Shown here one piece after another: positions 40,211-48,835 of a stretch of DNA of 64,000 bases. A model generated the notes under the pieces. It saw nothing but the letters and a program-made list of their open reading frames with translations. It searched no databases and was not told where the DNA came from. The stretch comes from Lysobacter enzymogenes (GTDB lineage: Bacteria > Pseudomonadota > Gammaproteobacteria > Xanthomonadales > Xanthomonadaceae). Position numbers and translations under genes: made by a program. The DNA lies in NCBI RefSeq assembly GCF_017355525.1, contig NZ_CP067395.1, positions 5,406,501-5,470,500 of the forward strand, written 5' to 3'. How positions within the stretch are numbered: the stretch's first letter is position 1; the number at the start of each line of letters is the position of its first letter.

Positions 40211-40282
40211 ATTGCCCGCGCTTCGCGAAACCGCCGGTTTTCCCTCTCATCGCACCACCCGCAATCCCAAGGAGAACGTGTC

Positions 40283-40312
40283 GTGAATACCACGGAAGAC
40301 ACCCAAGCCTAG
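40283..40312 (+). CDS. Putative 9-residue leader peptide (upstream frame 2)
   Basis: AAGGAGAA at 40269-40276, the best Shine-Dalgarno in the leader, is eight bases from GTG 40283; the frame reads M-N-T-T-E-D-T-Q-A and stops at TAG 40310-40312. A competing GTG at 40278 would give a two-codon frame. It ends where a strong hairpin begins, as in translational attenuators. Confidence 0.4.
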   Translation: MNTTEDTQA

Positions 40313-40345
40313 CCGCGCATCCCGCAGCCAACCGGGACGCGCGGC
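40312..40345 (+). promoter_or_regulatory. Hairpin between leader frame 2 and main start
   Basis: GCCGCGCATCCC (312-323) pairs with GGGACGCGCGGC (334-345) with one A-C mismatch, loop of 10. It lies 8 bases before ATG 40354 and 35 before ATG 40381, neither of which has its own Shine-Dalgarno. Confidence 0.7.
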
Positions 40346-40380
40346 GACCCTCGATGTTGGCCACGATTGCGAACCTACTT

Positions 40381-42444
40381 ATGAACACCCCGCTTACTAG
40401 CCGTGCCTCCGCCAGCCGCTGGCGCAACCTCGGCATCATCGCCCACGTCGACGCGGGCAAAACCACGCTGACCGAACGGTTGCTGTGGAAAACCGGCGCG
40501 ATCCACCGCACCGGCGAAGTCCACGACGGCGCCGCCACCACCGACTTCGACCCGATCGAACGCCGCCGCGGCATCACCATCGGCGCGGCCGCCGTGCAGG
40601 CGCGCTGGACGCCGCACGACGGCGACGAGCATCGCCTGACCGTCATCGACACCCCCGGCCACATCGACTTCGCGATCGAAGTCGAACGTTCGCTGCGCGT
40701 GCTCGACGGCGCGGTCGCCGTGTTCAGCGGCGTCGACGGCGTGCAGCCGCAATCGGAAACCGTGTGGCGCCAGGCGCGCCGCCACGGCGTGCCGCTGATC
40801 GCGTTCGTCAACAAGATGGACCGGGTCGGCGCCTCGCTCGAGCACACCCTCGCGCAGATGCGCGAGAAGCTCGACGCGGTGGCGTGGGGGCTCGGCGAAA
40901 CCGTCGGCAGCGAGTCCGAACTCAGCGGCTGGATCGACTATGTGGCGCGCGAAAACGTGTCGTGGGACGAGGCCGGCAACGCGTCGCGCCATGCGTGGAG
41001 CGAAGCCGAAACCGCTCGTTTCGAGCCGGCGCGCCAGCGCCTGATCGAAGCGGTCGCCGACCACGACGACGCGCTCGCCGAGGCTTTCCTCGACGGCCGC
41101 GCCATCGACGCCGCGCTGCTCAAGGCCGCGCTGCGCCGGGCCACCCTGGCCGGCGCGGGCACCCCGGTGCTGGCCGGCTCCGCGTTCAAGAACAAGGGCG
41201 TGGAACCGCTGCTCGACGCCATCGTCGATTACCTGCCGTCGCCGCTGGACCGGCCGGCCGTGCGCGCGCAAAGCGAACGCGGCGAAGTCGAACTGGCGGC
41301 CGATGCCGAAGGCCCGCTGGCCGGTCTGGTGTTCAAGATCGTGCAGCAGGAACACGGCGCGCAGACCTTCGTGCGCCTGTACTCGGGCACGCTGCGGGTC
41401 GGCGATACGGTGTGGGCGTCGCGGCGCGAGAAGGCGTTGCGGGTCGGCCGTCTGCAGGTCGTGCAAGCCGACCGCGGCCAGGACGTGGACGTGGCGTACG
41501 CAGGCGAAATCGTGGCGGTCGTGGGCTGGAAAGACGCGATCAGCGGCGAAACGCTCAGCGACGCCGGCGAGCGCCTGGCGCTCGACAGCATCCAGGCGCA
41601 GCCGGCGGTGCTGTCGTGGCGGTTGACTGCGGCGAAGTCGGGCGACTTGATCCGTCTCGGTCAGGGGTTGGCTAGTCTGGCCCAGCAGGATCCGTCGTTC
41701 CGTGTCGGCACCGATGCGGATACGGGCGAGACCTTGGTCTGGGGCATGGGCGAGCTGCACCTGGAAGTCATGGTCGACCGCCTGCGCGAGCTGTGGAACG
41801 TCGATGTGCGCACCGGTTCGCCGCGCGTGGCCTATCAGGAAACGCCGAGCCGCGCGGTGCGCGGCGTGGAAGGCAAGCTGGCGAAGCAAACCGGTGGTAA
41901 TGGCCAATACGCGCGCGTCGTCATCGACGTGACGCCGCGCGAAGACGGGCAGTTCGAGTTCGTCGACCGCACCGTCGGCGGCGTGGTTCCGCGCAACTTC
42001 GTCGGCGCGACCGAGAAGGGGCTGCGGGCGGCGCTGGCCGAAGGGCCGCAAGGCTTCCCGGTGGTGGGTTTGACCGTCAGCCTGACCGACGGCGAGACCC
42101 ACGCGGTCGACTCGTCGGAGATGGCGTTCCAACGCGCCGCCGCCGATGCGCTCAAGGCCGCGCTGGCGCAAGCCGGCACGACCGTGCTCGAACCGGTGAT
42201 GACGCTGGTGGTGGACACGCCCGCGGCCAACGTCGGCGACGTGGTCGGCGACCTGCAACGGCGTTCCGGCCGCGTGCTGTCGATCGAGGACAAGGGCGGC
42301 CGCAGCGATGTGACCGCGCGCGCGCCGCTGGCGCAGCTGTCGGGCTATACGACGACGCTGCGTTCGCTGACCCAGGGCCGCGCGTCGGCGTCGATGGTGT
42401 TCGACGGCTACGAAGTCGCGCGCGGGCTGCCGAAAGCCGCGTAA
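40381..42444 (+). CDS. EF-G paralogue / Tet(M)-like translational GTPase
   Basis: A 687-residue ribosomal GTPase with all G motifs intact: P-loop AHVDAGKTT (21-29), switch I RGITI (63-67), switch II DTPGH (90-94), and NKMD (about 146). Domain II (GLVFKIVQQEHGAQTFVRLYSG), domain IV (QTGGNGQYARVVIDV) and the terminal EF-G fold follow. Not linked to rpsL, rpsG or tuf, so a paralogue rather than the housekeeping EF-G; ribosome protection or a special translocase role is possible. ATG 40354 would add nine residues. Preceded by a complex leader. A UUCG-loop terminator follows. Confidence 0.93.
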   Translation: MNTPLTSRASASRWRNLGIIAHVDAGKTTLTERLLWKTGAIHRTGEVHDGAATTDFDPIERRRGITIGAAAVQARWTPHDGDEHRLTVIDTPGHIDFAIEVERSLRVLDGAVAVFSGVDGVQPQSETVWRQARRHGVPLIAFVNKMDRVGASLEHTLAQMREKLDAVAWGLGETVGSESELSGWIDYVARENVSWDEAGNASRHAWSEAETARFEPARQRLIEAVADHDDALAEAFLDGRAIDAALLKAALRRATLAGAGTPVLAGSAFKNKGVEPLLDAIVDYLPSPLDRPAVRAQSERGEVELAADAEGPLAGLVFKIVQQEHGAQTFVRLYSGTLRVGDTVWASRREKALRVGRLQVVQADRGQDVDVAYAGEIVAVVGWKDAISGETLSDAGERLALDSIQAQPAVLSWRLTAAKSGDLIRLGQGLASLAQQDPSFRVGTDADTGETLVWGMGELHLEVMVDRLRELWNVDVRTGSPRVAYQETPSRAVRGVEGKLAKQTGGNGQYARVVIDVTPREDGQFEFVDRTVGGVVPRNFVGATEKGLRAALAEGPQGFPVVGLTVSLTDGETHAVDSSEMAFQRAAADALKAALAQAGTTVLEPVMTLVVDTPAANVGDVVGDLQRRSGRVLSIEDKGGRSDVTARAPLAQLSGYTTTLRSLTQGRASASMVFDGYEVARGLPKAA

Positions 42445-42456
42445 TGCAGCAAGACG

Positions 42457-42487
42457 AAAAAGGGGCCGGTTCGCCGGCCCCTTTTTT
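42457..42487. terminator. Bidirectional terminator with TTCG loop
   Basis: AAAAAGGGGCCGG, loop TTCG, CCGGCCCCTTTTTT. A- and T-tracts on both sides serve the convergent EF-G paralogue and MDR genes. Confidence 0.93.
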
Positions 42488-42511
42488 GCGCGCGATTCGG
42501 TCAGTCGGGCG

Positions 42512-43528
42512 TTACCAGCCGGCCAGCGTCAGCTTGCCGATCGTCGCGCCGGATTCGAGCCGGCGATGCGCTTCGCGCAACGTCGCCGCATCGATCTTGC
42601 CGAGCGTTTCGGTATGCGTGCCCTGCAGCTCGCCGCTGTCGATCAGCTGCGCCACGCGGTCGAGGATCTTGCCTTGCTCGATCATGTCCGGTGTGCGGAA
42701 GCGCGGTCGCGCGAACATCATTTCCCAGTGGATGCCGATGCACTTGAGCTTGTACGGGTCGCCGATGTTGAGCGCGCCGGTCGGCTCCACGATCAGGCCG
42801 ACGCTGCCTTGCGGCGCCAGCAGTTCGCCCAGTTCGGCCCAGTAGCGCGCAGTGTCGGCGAGGTTCAGCGCCGCGTCGACCTGTTCGATGCCGAGTTCCT
42901 TGAGCTGCGCGGTCAGCGGCTGGCGATGGTCGATCACATGGTCGGCGCCCATCTTGCGGCACCACGCCACGGTTTCCGGCCGCGAGGCGGTGGCGATCAC
43001 TTCGAAGCCGGCGCGCTTGGCGATCTGGATCGCGATCGAGCCCACGCCGCCGGCGCCGGCGATGACCAGCAGCTTCTTGCCGCGGCCGCCGGTTTCGCTG
43101 TCGAACGGCATGCGCTGGAACAGCAGCTCCCAGGCGGTGATCGCGGTCAGCGGCAGCGCCGCGGCTGCGGCCGCGCTCAGCGAGGCCGGCGCGGCGCCGA
43201 CGATGCGCTCGTCGACCAGATGCAGTTCGCTGTTGCTGCCCGGGCGGCTGATGTCGCCGGCGTAGTAGACCTTGTCGCCGACCTTGAAGCGGGTGACGTC
43301 CGCGCCGACGGCTTCGACCGTGCCGGCGGCGTCGTAGCCGAGCACGCGCGGCTGCGCTTCCACCTGCGGCTTGGGCGAACGCACCTTGGTGTCGACCGGG
43401 TTGACCGAGATCGCCTCGACCCGCACCAGCAGATCGTGGCCGCTGGCGACGGGCGCGGGCAGTTCGACGTCGGTCAGCGATTGCGGATCGTCGATGGGCA
43501 GATAACGGGTGAGGGCTACGGCTTTCAT
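42512..43528 (-). CDS. Zinc-independent MDR oxidoreductase (quinone reductase type)
   Basis: A 338-residue NAD(P)H-dependent oxidoreductase. GroES-like domain with VRVEAISVNPVDTKVR and GYDAAGTVEAVGADVTRF. The Rossmann domain starts at about residue 150 with LLVIAGAGGVGSIAIQIAKRAG. The catalytic Cys/His of zinc alcohol dehydrogenases is missing (NPVDTKVRSP in its place), so reduction of quinones or enones is more likely than alcohol oxidation. Start MKAVALTRYLPIDDPQSL and length match the family. Ends at the shared terminator with the EF-G paralogue. Confidence 0.9.
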   Translation of the reverse strand: MKAVALTRYLPIDDPQSLTDVELPAPVASGHDLLVRVEAISVNPVDTKVRSPKPQVEAQPRVLGYDAAGTVEAVGADVTRFKVGDKVYYAGDISRPGSNSELHLVDERIVGAAPASLSAAAAAALPLTAITAWELLFQRMPFDSETGGRGKKLLVIAGAGGVGSIAIQIAKRAGFEVIATASRPETVAWCRKMGADHVIDHRQPLTAQLKELGIEQVDAALNLADTARYWAELGELLAPQGSVGLIVEPTGALNIGDPYKLKCIGIHWEMMFARPRFRTPDMIEQGKILDRVAQLIDSGELQGTHTETLGKIDAATLREAHRRLESGATIGKLTLAGW

Positions 43529-43655
43529 TGCGGACTCCGGTTGCGTGGGGGTTGCGGTTGGCCGGCATCGCGGGGCGATGCCGGATTGTGCGGGATCGGT
43601 GCTTGCGGTGTTGCGAAGTCCGGCGCCGTGGCCTTGCGCGTCGCGGGCGCCGGGT

Positions 43656-44906
43656 TCAGCGCGCGCCGAACAGCAGGGTGTCGTCGAGCGAATCGGCCAT
43701 CGCGCGATAGCCGGCGTCGCCAGGGTGCAGGCGGTCGCCGGAATCGAAGACGGCCTGCATGCGCGCCGGGTGCGCGGGGTCGCGCAGCAGCGCGTCGAAA
43801 TCGGCGACGGCGTCGAACTCGCCGCTGCTGCGGATCCAGGCGTTGACCTGCTGGCGGACGTTTTCCTTTTGCGGATCGAAGTAACGCTTGACCGGCGCGT
43901 CCGGCAGCGCGCCTTCGAACGGGGTCAGGGTGGCGCCGACGATGCGCACGCCGGACTGGCGCGCGCGTGCGATCAGCTGGCGGTAGCCGTCGATCAGGCG
44001 CGGCGCGCTCATCGCCTCGCGCGTGGGCTCGAAGCTGCTGCCGGGCCAGCCGATGTCGTTGATGCCCATCAGCAGCACGACCGTGTCGGGGCGCTGCGCC
44101 AGCACGTCGCGCTCGAATCGCGCCAGCGCGCTGACGCCCATGCCGTCGTTGAGCACTTGCGCGCCGGAAATGCCGGCGTTGAGCACGGCGATGTCGCGCG
44201 CGGCCAGGCGCTGGGCGAGGAAATCGGGCCAGCGACGGTTGCGGTTCGGCGTCGACGCGGCGCCGTCGGTGATCGAATCGCCGAACGCGATCACGCTGCG
44301 CACCGGGCGCGCGGATTCGACGTAGACGCCGCTCAGGTACGGCCGGCTGGAAATCTTTTCCGCGCCGTCCAGCGCCGGCTGCGCGCTGCGGTCGCCGCGG
44401 GCGAGGTAGGCGTCCTGCGCGCCTTCCCAATGGAAGCTGCGCAGCGCGGCGTCGTCCGGCAGGTACAGGCTGACCGCGAGTTCGGCCAGCGCCGGCGCAC
44501 TGAGTTCGACCGGATCGCTGAGCATCGGCGCGCCCGGCAGCAGGGTGACCGAAGGTTTGCCGCCGAAGGTCAGCGCGCGGTCGCTGGCCGCATCGATGCG
44601 GTCGCCGCCGAGGCTGCGGGCGATGCGCGCGGCGCCGATGGTCACCGGCGCGCGGCCGTAGGCGTTCGACAGGGCGATGCGCACGCGCTCGCCGCCGAGG
44701 CTGATGCGCGCGACCTGGCGCACGGTCTGGTCGCCGAGCCGGTCGGGCGCGTTGTTCGGCAGGACGAAGCCGGCGTCCCAGGTCGGCTGCGGGCTGGCGG
44801 CCCAGGTGCCGACCCAGCGCGTCGGCTCGGCGGCGTGGACGGGGGCGAGCAGGGACAAGGCCACGGCGAGCGCGGCCAGGGGTTTGCGCGGGGAGAAAGC
44901 GTTCAT
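43656..44906 (-). CDS. Secreted SGNH/GDSL esterase
   Basis: A 416-residue exported esterase or acetylesterase. Signal peptide 1-25 (LAALAVALSLLAPVHA-AEP). Block I GDSITDG (about residue 216), block III GIND (about 288), and block V DRLHPGD near the C-terminus give the Ser, Asn and Asp-His catalytic residues. A beta-sandwich-like N-terminal domain (WVGTWAASPQPTW; VRQVARISLGGERVRIALSN) precedes them, as in plant-biomass or ester-degrading relatives. Divergent from a LysR gene with a shared palindrome, suggesting specific regulation. Confidence 0.93.
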   Translation of the reverse strand: MNAFSPRKPLAALAVALSLLAPVHAAEPTRWVGTWAASPQPTWDAGFVLPNNAPDRLGDQTVRQVARISLGGERVRIALSNAYGRAPVTIGAARIARSLGGDRIDAASDRALTFGGKPSVTLLPGAPMLSDPVELSAPALAELAVSLYLPDDAALRSFHWEGAQDAYLARGDRSAQPALDGAEKISSRPYLSGVYVESARPVRSVIAFGDSITDGAASTPNRNRRWPDFLAQRLAARDIAVLNAGISGAQVLNDGMGVSALARFERDVLAQRPDTVVLLMGINDIGWPGSSFEPTREAMSAPRLIDGYRQLIARARQSGVRIVGATLTPFEGALPDAPVKRYFDPQKENVRQQVNAWIRSSGEFDAVADFDALLRDPAHPARMQAVFDSGDRLHPGDAGYRAMADSLDDTLLFGAR

Positions 44907-44994
44907 GGGTGGGAACCGGTGAGGCGTCGGGGAGTCGACGCCGGCCAAACTAGGCTCTTCCGAAATGCCGCAGTAGCCGCGCGGATTGCATATG

Positions 44995-45017
44995 ATTCAT
45001 TCCAATCGGGAATGGAT
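44995..45017. promoter_or_regulatory. LysR-type operator candidate
   Basis: ATTCATTCC, five bases AATCG, then GGAATGGAT: interrupted palindrome with one mismatch, 14 bases before the LysR start and 88 bases from the GDSL start. Confidence 0.6.
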
Positions 45018-45031
45018 TGGCTGAGGTTTCG

Positions 45032-45946
45032 ATGGACACGCTTCGCGGCATGCGCACCTTCGTGCGCGCGGTCGAGCTCGGCAGCCTGTCGGCGGCCGCG
45101 CGCGAGCTGCGCACCACCCAACCGACCGCGAGCAAGCAGGTCGCCGTGCTCGAACGCGAGCTCGGCGTGCGCCTGCTCCAGCGCAGCACCACCCATCTGG
45201 CCCCGACCGAACAGGGCCGGCGCTTCTACGAACGCGCGCGGCGGGTGCTGGAGGAGTACGGCGAAGCGGTCGACGATGCGCGCGGCCTCAGCCAGACCCC
45301 GGCCGGCGTGTTGCGCGTGGCCGCGTCGGTCAGCCTCGGCGTGCTGCATCTCAATCGTCTGGCGCAGATGTTTTTGGCGCGCTATCCGCAGGTCGAGATC
45401 GAACTGATCCTCAACGACCGCTACATCGATCTGGTCGAGGAGGGCATGGACGTGGCGCTGCGCCTCGGCGCCAGCCTGCCGCCGACTCTGGTCGCGCGGC
45501 GCGTGGCCGCGTCGCCGCGCGGGCTGGTCGCGTCGCCCGACTACCTGCGCGCGCATCCGCCGCTGCGCGAACCGGCCGACGTGGCCGCGCACAACTACCT
45601 GCGTTACGCCGGCGCCAGCGAAGAACTGGAGCTGACCGGTCCCGACGGAACCCGCGTGCGCTTGGCGGCCGACGGCCGCTACCGGATCAACAATTCGCTG
45701 GCGATCCGTGAAAGCTTCGCGCTCGGTGCGGGCATCGGGCTGGCACCGGCGTGGTTGGTGCAGGATTTGATCGATGCGGGCCGCTTGAGCTGGGTGTTGC
45801 CGCGGTGGCGCGCCGCTTCGCACGATGCTTATGTGGTGTATCCGGCGCGGCGTCATTTGCCGGCGCGCACTCGGGCGTTCGTCGATTTTCTCGCCGCCGA
45901 GGTGCCAGGGTTGCCTGGGTTCGAGGCGGTGCCGGAGAACGTTTGA
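45032..45946 (+). CDS. LysR-family regulator, adjacent to GDSL esterase
   Basis: A 304-residue regulator. The winged helix-turn-helix is in residues 1-60 (FVRAVELGSLSAAARELRTTQPTASKQVAVLERELGVRLLQR), followed by the coupling helix and a two-lobed effector domain (VLRVAASVSLGVLHLNRLAQMF; DVALRLGASLPPTLVARRV; LGAGIGLAPAWLV). CTGAGG lies five bases before ATG 45032. The sequence is of the CrgA/AaeR-like subgroup that often controls a divergent gene, here the esterase. Confidence 0.94.
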   Translation: MDTLRGMRTFVRAVELGSLSAAARELRTTQPTASKQVAVLERELGVRLLQRSTTHLAPTEQGRRFYERARRVLEEYGEAVDDARGLSQTPAGVLRVAASVSLGVLHLNRLAQMFLARYPQVEIELILNDRYIDLVEEGMDVALRLGASLPPTLVARRVAASPRGLVASPDYLRAHPPLREPADVAAHNYLRYAGASEELELTGPDGTRVRLAADGRYRINNSLAIRESFALGAGIGLAPAWLVQDLIDAGRLSWVLPRWRAASHDAYVVYPARRHLPARTRAFVDFLAAEVPGLPGFEAVPENV

Positions 45947-46036
45947 GCGCAGGTGGGCGGTGTTGTCGGCGTGAGTCGCAAAATTGCGGCTCTCGCTCTC
46001 GCTCTCGCTCACGCCGAGTCCGCCCCCTCCGCTTTT

Positions 46037-46124
46037 ACCGTCATTCCCGCGAAAGCGGGAATCCAGAGACTTCAGAGTCATGCCGCGATAAAGCCCTGGA
46101 TCCCCGCCTTCGCGGGGATGACGA
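46037..46124. repeat. Inverted repeat pair (family C, CATTCCCGCGAAAGCGGGAAT)
   Basis: GTCATTCCCGCGAAAGCGGG (from about 46039) and its inverse CCCCGCCTTCGCGGGGATGA (about 46102-46121), each internally palindromic. The gap 45947-46218 contains little else. A partial copy is seen at about 48513-48539. Confidence 0.85.
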
Positions 46125-46218
46125 TCTTGGGAGTTGCGCGCGTTGTGGCGATCGCCGCTATCGAGGCGAAGCCGACGATCGAAAGACCTCAGCGCCATCG
46201 TTCCGGTCTCGACCGCAC

Positions 46219-47481
46219 TCAACCCGCGCAAGCCGCGACGGTCTCGCCGACGCGCTGCGGCGCCTGCGCGCCGCGCCCCTTCGCATCCAACTTCGCCGCC
46301 CACACCGCCAGCACCAACCCCGACAGCGTCACCAACGCCGCGACCCAAGTGACCGCGCCCAACCCCGGCCCGTGCTCGATCACCGCGCCGCCGAGCCAGG
46401 CGCCCAGCGCATTGCCGAGATTGAACGCACCGATGTTGAGGCTGGACGCGAGGTTCTGCCCGGCCGCGTCGGTCTTGCGCAACACCCACAACTGCAACGG
46501 CGGCACCGTCGCGAACGCGGCCACGCCGAGCAGACCGACGAAGGCGACGGCGGCGATCGGGTTGTGCAGCGCGAACGTCATGACGGCGAGCACCGCCGCC
46601 AGCGCGATCAGCGTGCCGATCAACGCCGGCGCCAAACGCTTGTCCGCGAAGCGCCCGCCGATCAGGTTGCCGAGGATCATGCCGCCGCCGAACACCAGCA
46701 GGATCGGCGACACCGCGGCTTCGCCGAAGCCGCTGACGGTGGTCAGGATCGGCTGGATGAAGGTGTAGACGGTGAACACGCCGGCGAAGCCCAGCACCGT
46801 CATCAGCAGGCCGAGCAGCACCTGCGGATGCAGCACCGCGCGCAGTTCGCGCCGCAGCGGCGCCGGCTCGGGCCGGCTGCGGTCGCGCGGCACCAGCGTG
46901 GCGATCACCACGGTCGCGATCACGCCGATCAGCGCCACCGCCCAGAACGTCGAACGCCAGCCGAAGTGCAGGCCGAGCCACGCGCCGGCCGGCACGCCGA
47001 GCAGGGTCGCCACGGTCAGACCGGTGAACATGATCGAGATCGCCGACGCCTTGCGGTCCTCCGCGACCAGCCCGGTGGCGACGACCGCGCCGACGCCGAA
47101 GAAGGTGCCGTGGGCGAGCGAGGTGACGACCCGGGCGATCATCAGCACCGTGTAGTTCGGCGCGATCGCGCAGACGATGTTGCCGGCGGTGAAGATCAGC
47201 ATCAGCGCCACCAGCACCGCCTTGCGCGGCATGCGCCCGGTGGCGACGGTCAGCACCGGCGCGCCGACGAACACGCCCAGCGCGTAGCCGGAGATCAACA
47301 GCCCGGCCGCGGCCAGCCCGACCTGCAGGTCGGCGGCGACCTGCAACAGCAGGCCCATGATGACGAACTCGGTGGTGCCGATGCCGAACGCGCCGACGGT
47401 CAGCGCGTACAGCGCCAGCGGCAGGCGCGCGCGGCCGCCCGGGGCTGGCGCGGCGGTGGAGGCGGGGGAGGGGGCGTGCAT
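46219..47481 (-). CDS. MFS drug/sugar efflux transporter (DHA1 type)
   Basis: A 12-helix exporter of about 420 residues. Motifs: ALTVGAFGIGTTEFVIMGLL in helix 1, the loop 2-3 motif GRMPRKAVLVAL, IARVVTSLAHGTFFGVGA in helix 4 and the antiporter motif region LLGVPAGAWLGLHFGWRSTFW. This is the arabinose-efflux/DHA1 subgroup. ATG 47490 (MRPMHAP) is an alternative start. Divergent from a LysR gene with a perfect inverted repeat between, so regulated by it is likely. Substrate unknown. Confidence 0.93.
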   Translation of the reverse strand: MHAPSPASTAAPAPGGRARLPLALYALTVGAFGIGTTEFVIMGLLLQVAADLQVGLAAAGLLISGYALGVFVGAPVLTVATGRMPRKAVLVALMLIFTAGNIVCAIAPNYTVLMIARVVTSLAHGTFFGVGAVVATGLVAEDRKASAISIMFTGLTVATLLGVPAGAWLGLHFGWRSTFWAVALIGVIATVVIATLVPRDRSRPEPAPLRRELRAVLHPQVLLGLLMTVLGFAGVFTVYTFIQPILTTVSGFGEAAVSPILLVFGGGMILGNLIGGRFADKRLAPALIGTLIALAAVLAVMTFALHNPIAAVAFVGLLGVAAFATVPPLQLWVLRKTDAAGQNLASSLNIGAFNLGNALGAWLGGAVIEHGPGLGAVTWVAALVTLSGLVLAVWAAKLDAKGRGAQAPQRVGETVAACAG

Positions 47482-47501
47482 GGGACGCATCCGGGGCAAG
47501 A

Positions 47502-47531
47502 AAGATGCGCCATCGTGGGCCGTTGCATCTT
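47502..47531. promoter_or_regulatory. LysR-type operator candidate between mfs and lysR genes
   Basis: AAGATGC (502-508), 16 bases, GCATCTT (525-531): perfect inverted repeat within the 67-base divergent gap. Confidence 0.55.
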
Positions 47532-47548
47532 GTCGAAAAACCCGCAGG

Positions 47549-48499
47549 ATGGCGAATCACTCTCAACCCAGAATTGAAAATCGCGTGGACCGGATCGCCG
47601 ACCTGAACCTGTTCCTGCGGGTCCTGGACCTGGGCTCGATCAGCGCGGCCGCGCGCAGCCTGGACCTGTCGGTCGCGGTCGCCAGCCAGCGCCTCAAGCG
47701 CCTGGAGCGCGACCTCGGCGTGCGCCTGCTGCACCGGACCACGCGCCAGTTGCATCCCACCGCCGAGGGCCAGGCCCTGGCCGACCGCGGCCGCGCCCTG
47801 ATCGAGGAGCTCGAAGGCCTGACCGACGACCTGCGCCGCGCCGGCAGCGAACCGGCCGGGCTGGTGCGGGTGACCACCTCGGCCTCGTTCGGCCGCATGT
47901 ACCTGTCGCCGCTGCTGCCGGAGTTCCAGCGCCGCTATCCGCTGGTGCGGCTCAGCGTGAACCTCAGCGACGAGAACCTGGACCTGATCGCTTCCGGCAT
48001 GGACCTGGCGATCCGCATCGGCGCGCTCAGCGATTCGGGCCTGATCGCGCGCAAGCTGGCCGACAACCGCCGGGTGCTGGCGTGTTCGCCGGACTATCTG
48101 CGCCGGCACGCCGCGCCGCAGCAGCCGCGCGATCTGGCTCAGCACGAATGCTTGTTGCTGGTCGGCGCGCAGGGGCGGCTGGAGGATTGGCGCGTGCTCG
48201 ATGCCGCGGGCGCGGAGACGGTGGTGCGGGTCAACGGGCGCTTGGAGAGCAATTTCGGCGAAGTGCTGCGCGATGCGGCGCTGGCCGGATTGGGCATCGC
48301 GCATTTTTCGCTATGGCATGTGCACGAGGATTTGCGTGCGGGGCGTCTGGTGCAGGTGTTGCCGCGGCATCGGTTGCCGGATACGGCGATCCATGCGGTG
48401 ATGCCGCAGCGGCGTTATGTGCCGTTGCGGGTCAGGGCGTTTGTGGATTTCGTGGCGGAGGCGTTTGGGGAGGTGCCGCCGTGGGAGCGGGAAGGGTGA
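47549..48499 (+). CDS. LysR-family regulator, adjacent to MFS exporter
   Basis: A 316-residue regulator with the helix-turn-helix LFLRVLDLGSISAAARSLDLSVAVASQRLKRLERDLGVRLLHR (about 20-62) and the substrate-binding fold (LVRVTTSASFGRMYLSPLLPEF; LDLAIRIGALSDSGLIARKL). No Shine-Dalgarno is obvious except GCAGG seven bases upstream of ATG 47549. The divergent MFS exporter is the probable target. Normal length. Confidence 0.94.
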   Translation: MANHSQPRIENRVDRIADLNLFLRVLDLGSISAAARSLDLSVAVASQRLKRLERDLGVRLLHRTTRQLHPTAEGQALADRGRALIEELEGLTDDLRRAGSEPAGLVRVTTSASFGRMYLSPLLPEFQRRYPLVRLSVNLSDENLDLIASGMDLAIRIGALSDSGLIARKLADNRRVLACSPDYLRRHAAPQQPRDLAQHECLLLVGAQGRLEDWRVLDAAGAETVVRVNGRLESNFGEVLRDAALAGLGIAHFSLWHVHEDLRAGRLVQVLPRHRLPDTAIHAVMPQRRYVPLRVRAFVDFVAEAFGEVPPWEREG

Positions 48500-48576
48500 G
48501 TGGTGCGGTGTCGCGTCGTTCCGGCGAAAGCGGGGATCTGCGCTGGCTTCGTTGTTGTTCTTGCTCTTGTCGAAGC

Positions 48577-48800
48577 TGCGGGTGACGACAAGCGAAAATC
48601 CAAAGCTTCCGTCCGCAAGCGGCCGGGTCACTTTCTTTGTCTTGCCAAAGAAAGTAACCAAAGAAAGGCGCTTTCCTTGTTCTTCGAATCAAGAGCCACT
48701 AGGGCTCGTCAGTTGCGCAGGGATGCGGGACAAGGGCCATCCTGGCCCGGTCCCGCACGCGCGCATCCATGCGCGCGCCCTATCGGGTCTGCGCAACGAC
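48577..48800. repeat. Structured composite repeat with three-way-junction potential
   Basis: Part 1 (48627-48658): stem ACTTTCTTTG with CAAAGAAAGT. Part 2 (48712-48797): P1 GTTGCGCAG with CTGCGCAAC (712-720/789-797) encloses P2 (TGCGGGAC with GTCCCGCA, 724-731/750-757, continued by GGGCCA with TGGCCC) and P3 (GCGCGCA with TGCGCGC, 759-765/770-776). All stems are perfect. No open frame is likely. It resembles a mobile structured repeat rather than a gene. Confidence 0.7.
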
Positions 48801-48835
48801 CGCATCGGCTCGTCGGCAAGCGAAGCCACCCGCAG

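Noticed and set aside
44903..48304. 1133-codon minus-strand frame
   Set aside because: It spans repeats and parts of four real genes in the wrong phase; low-complexity composition.
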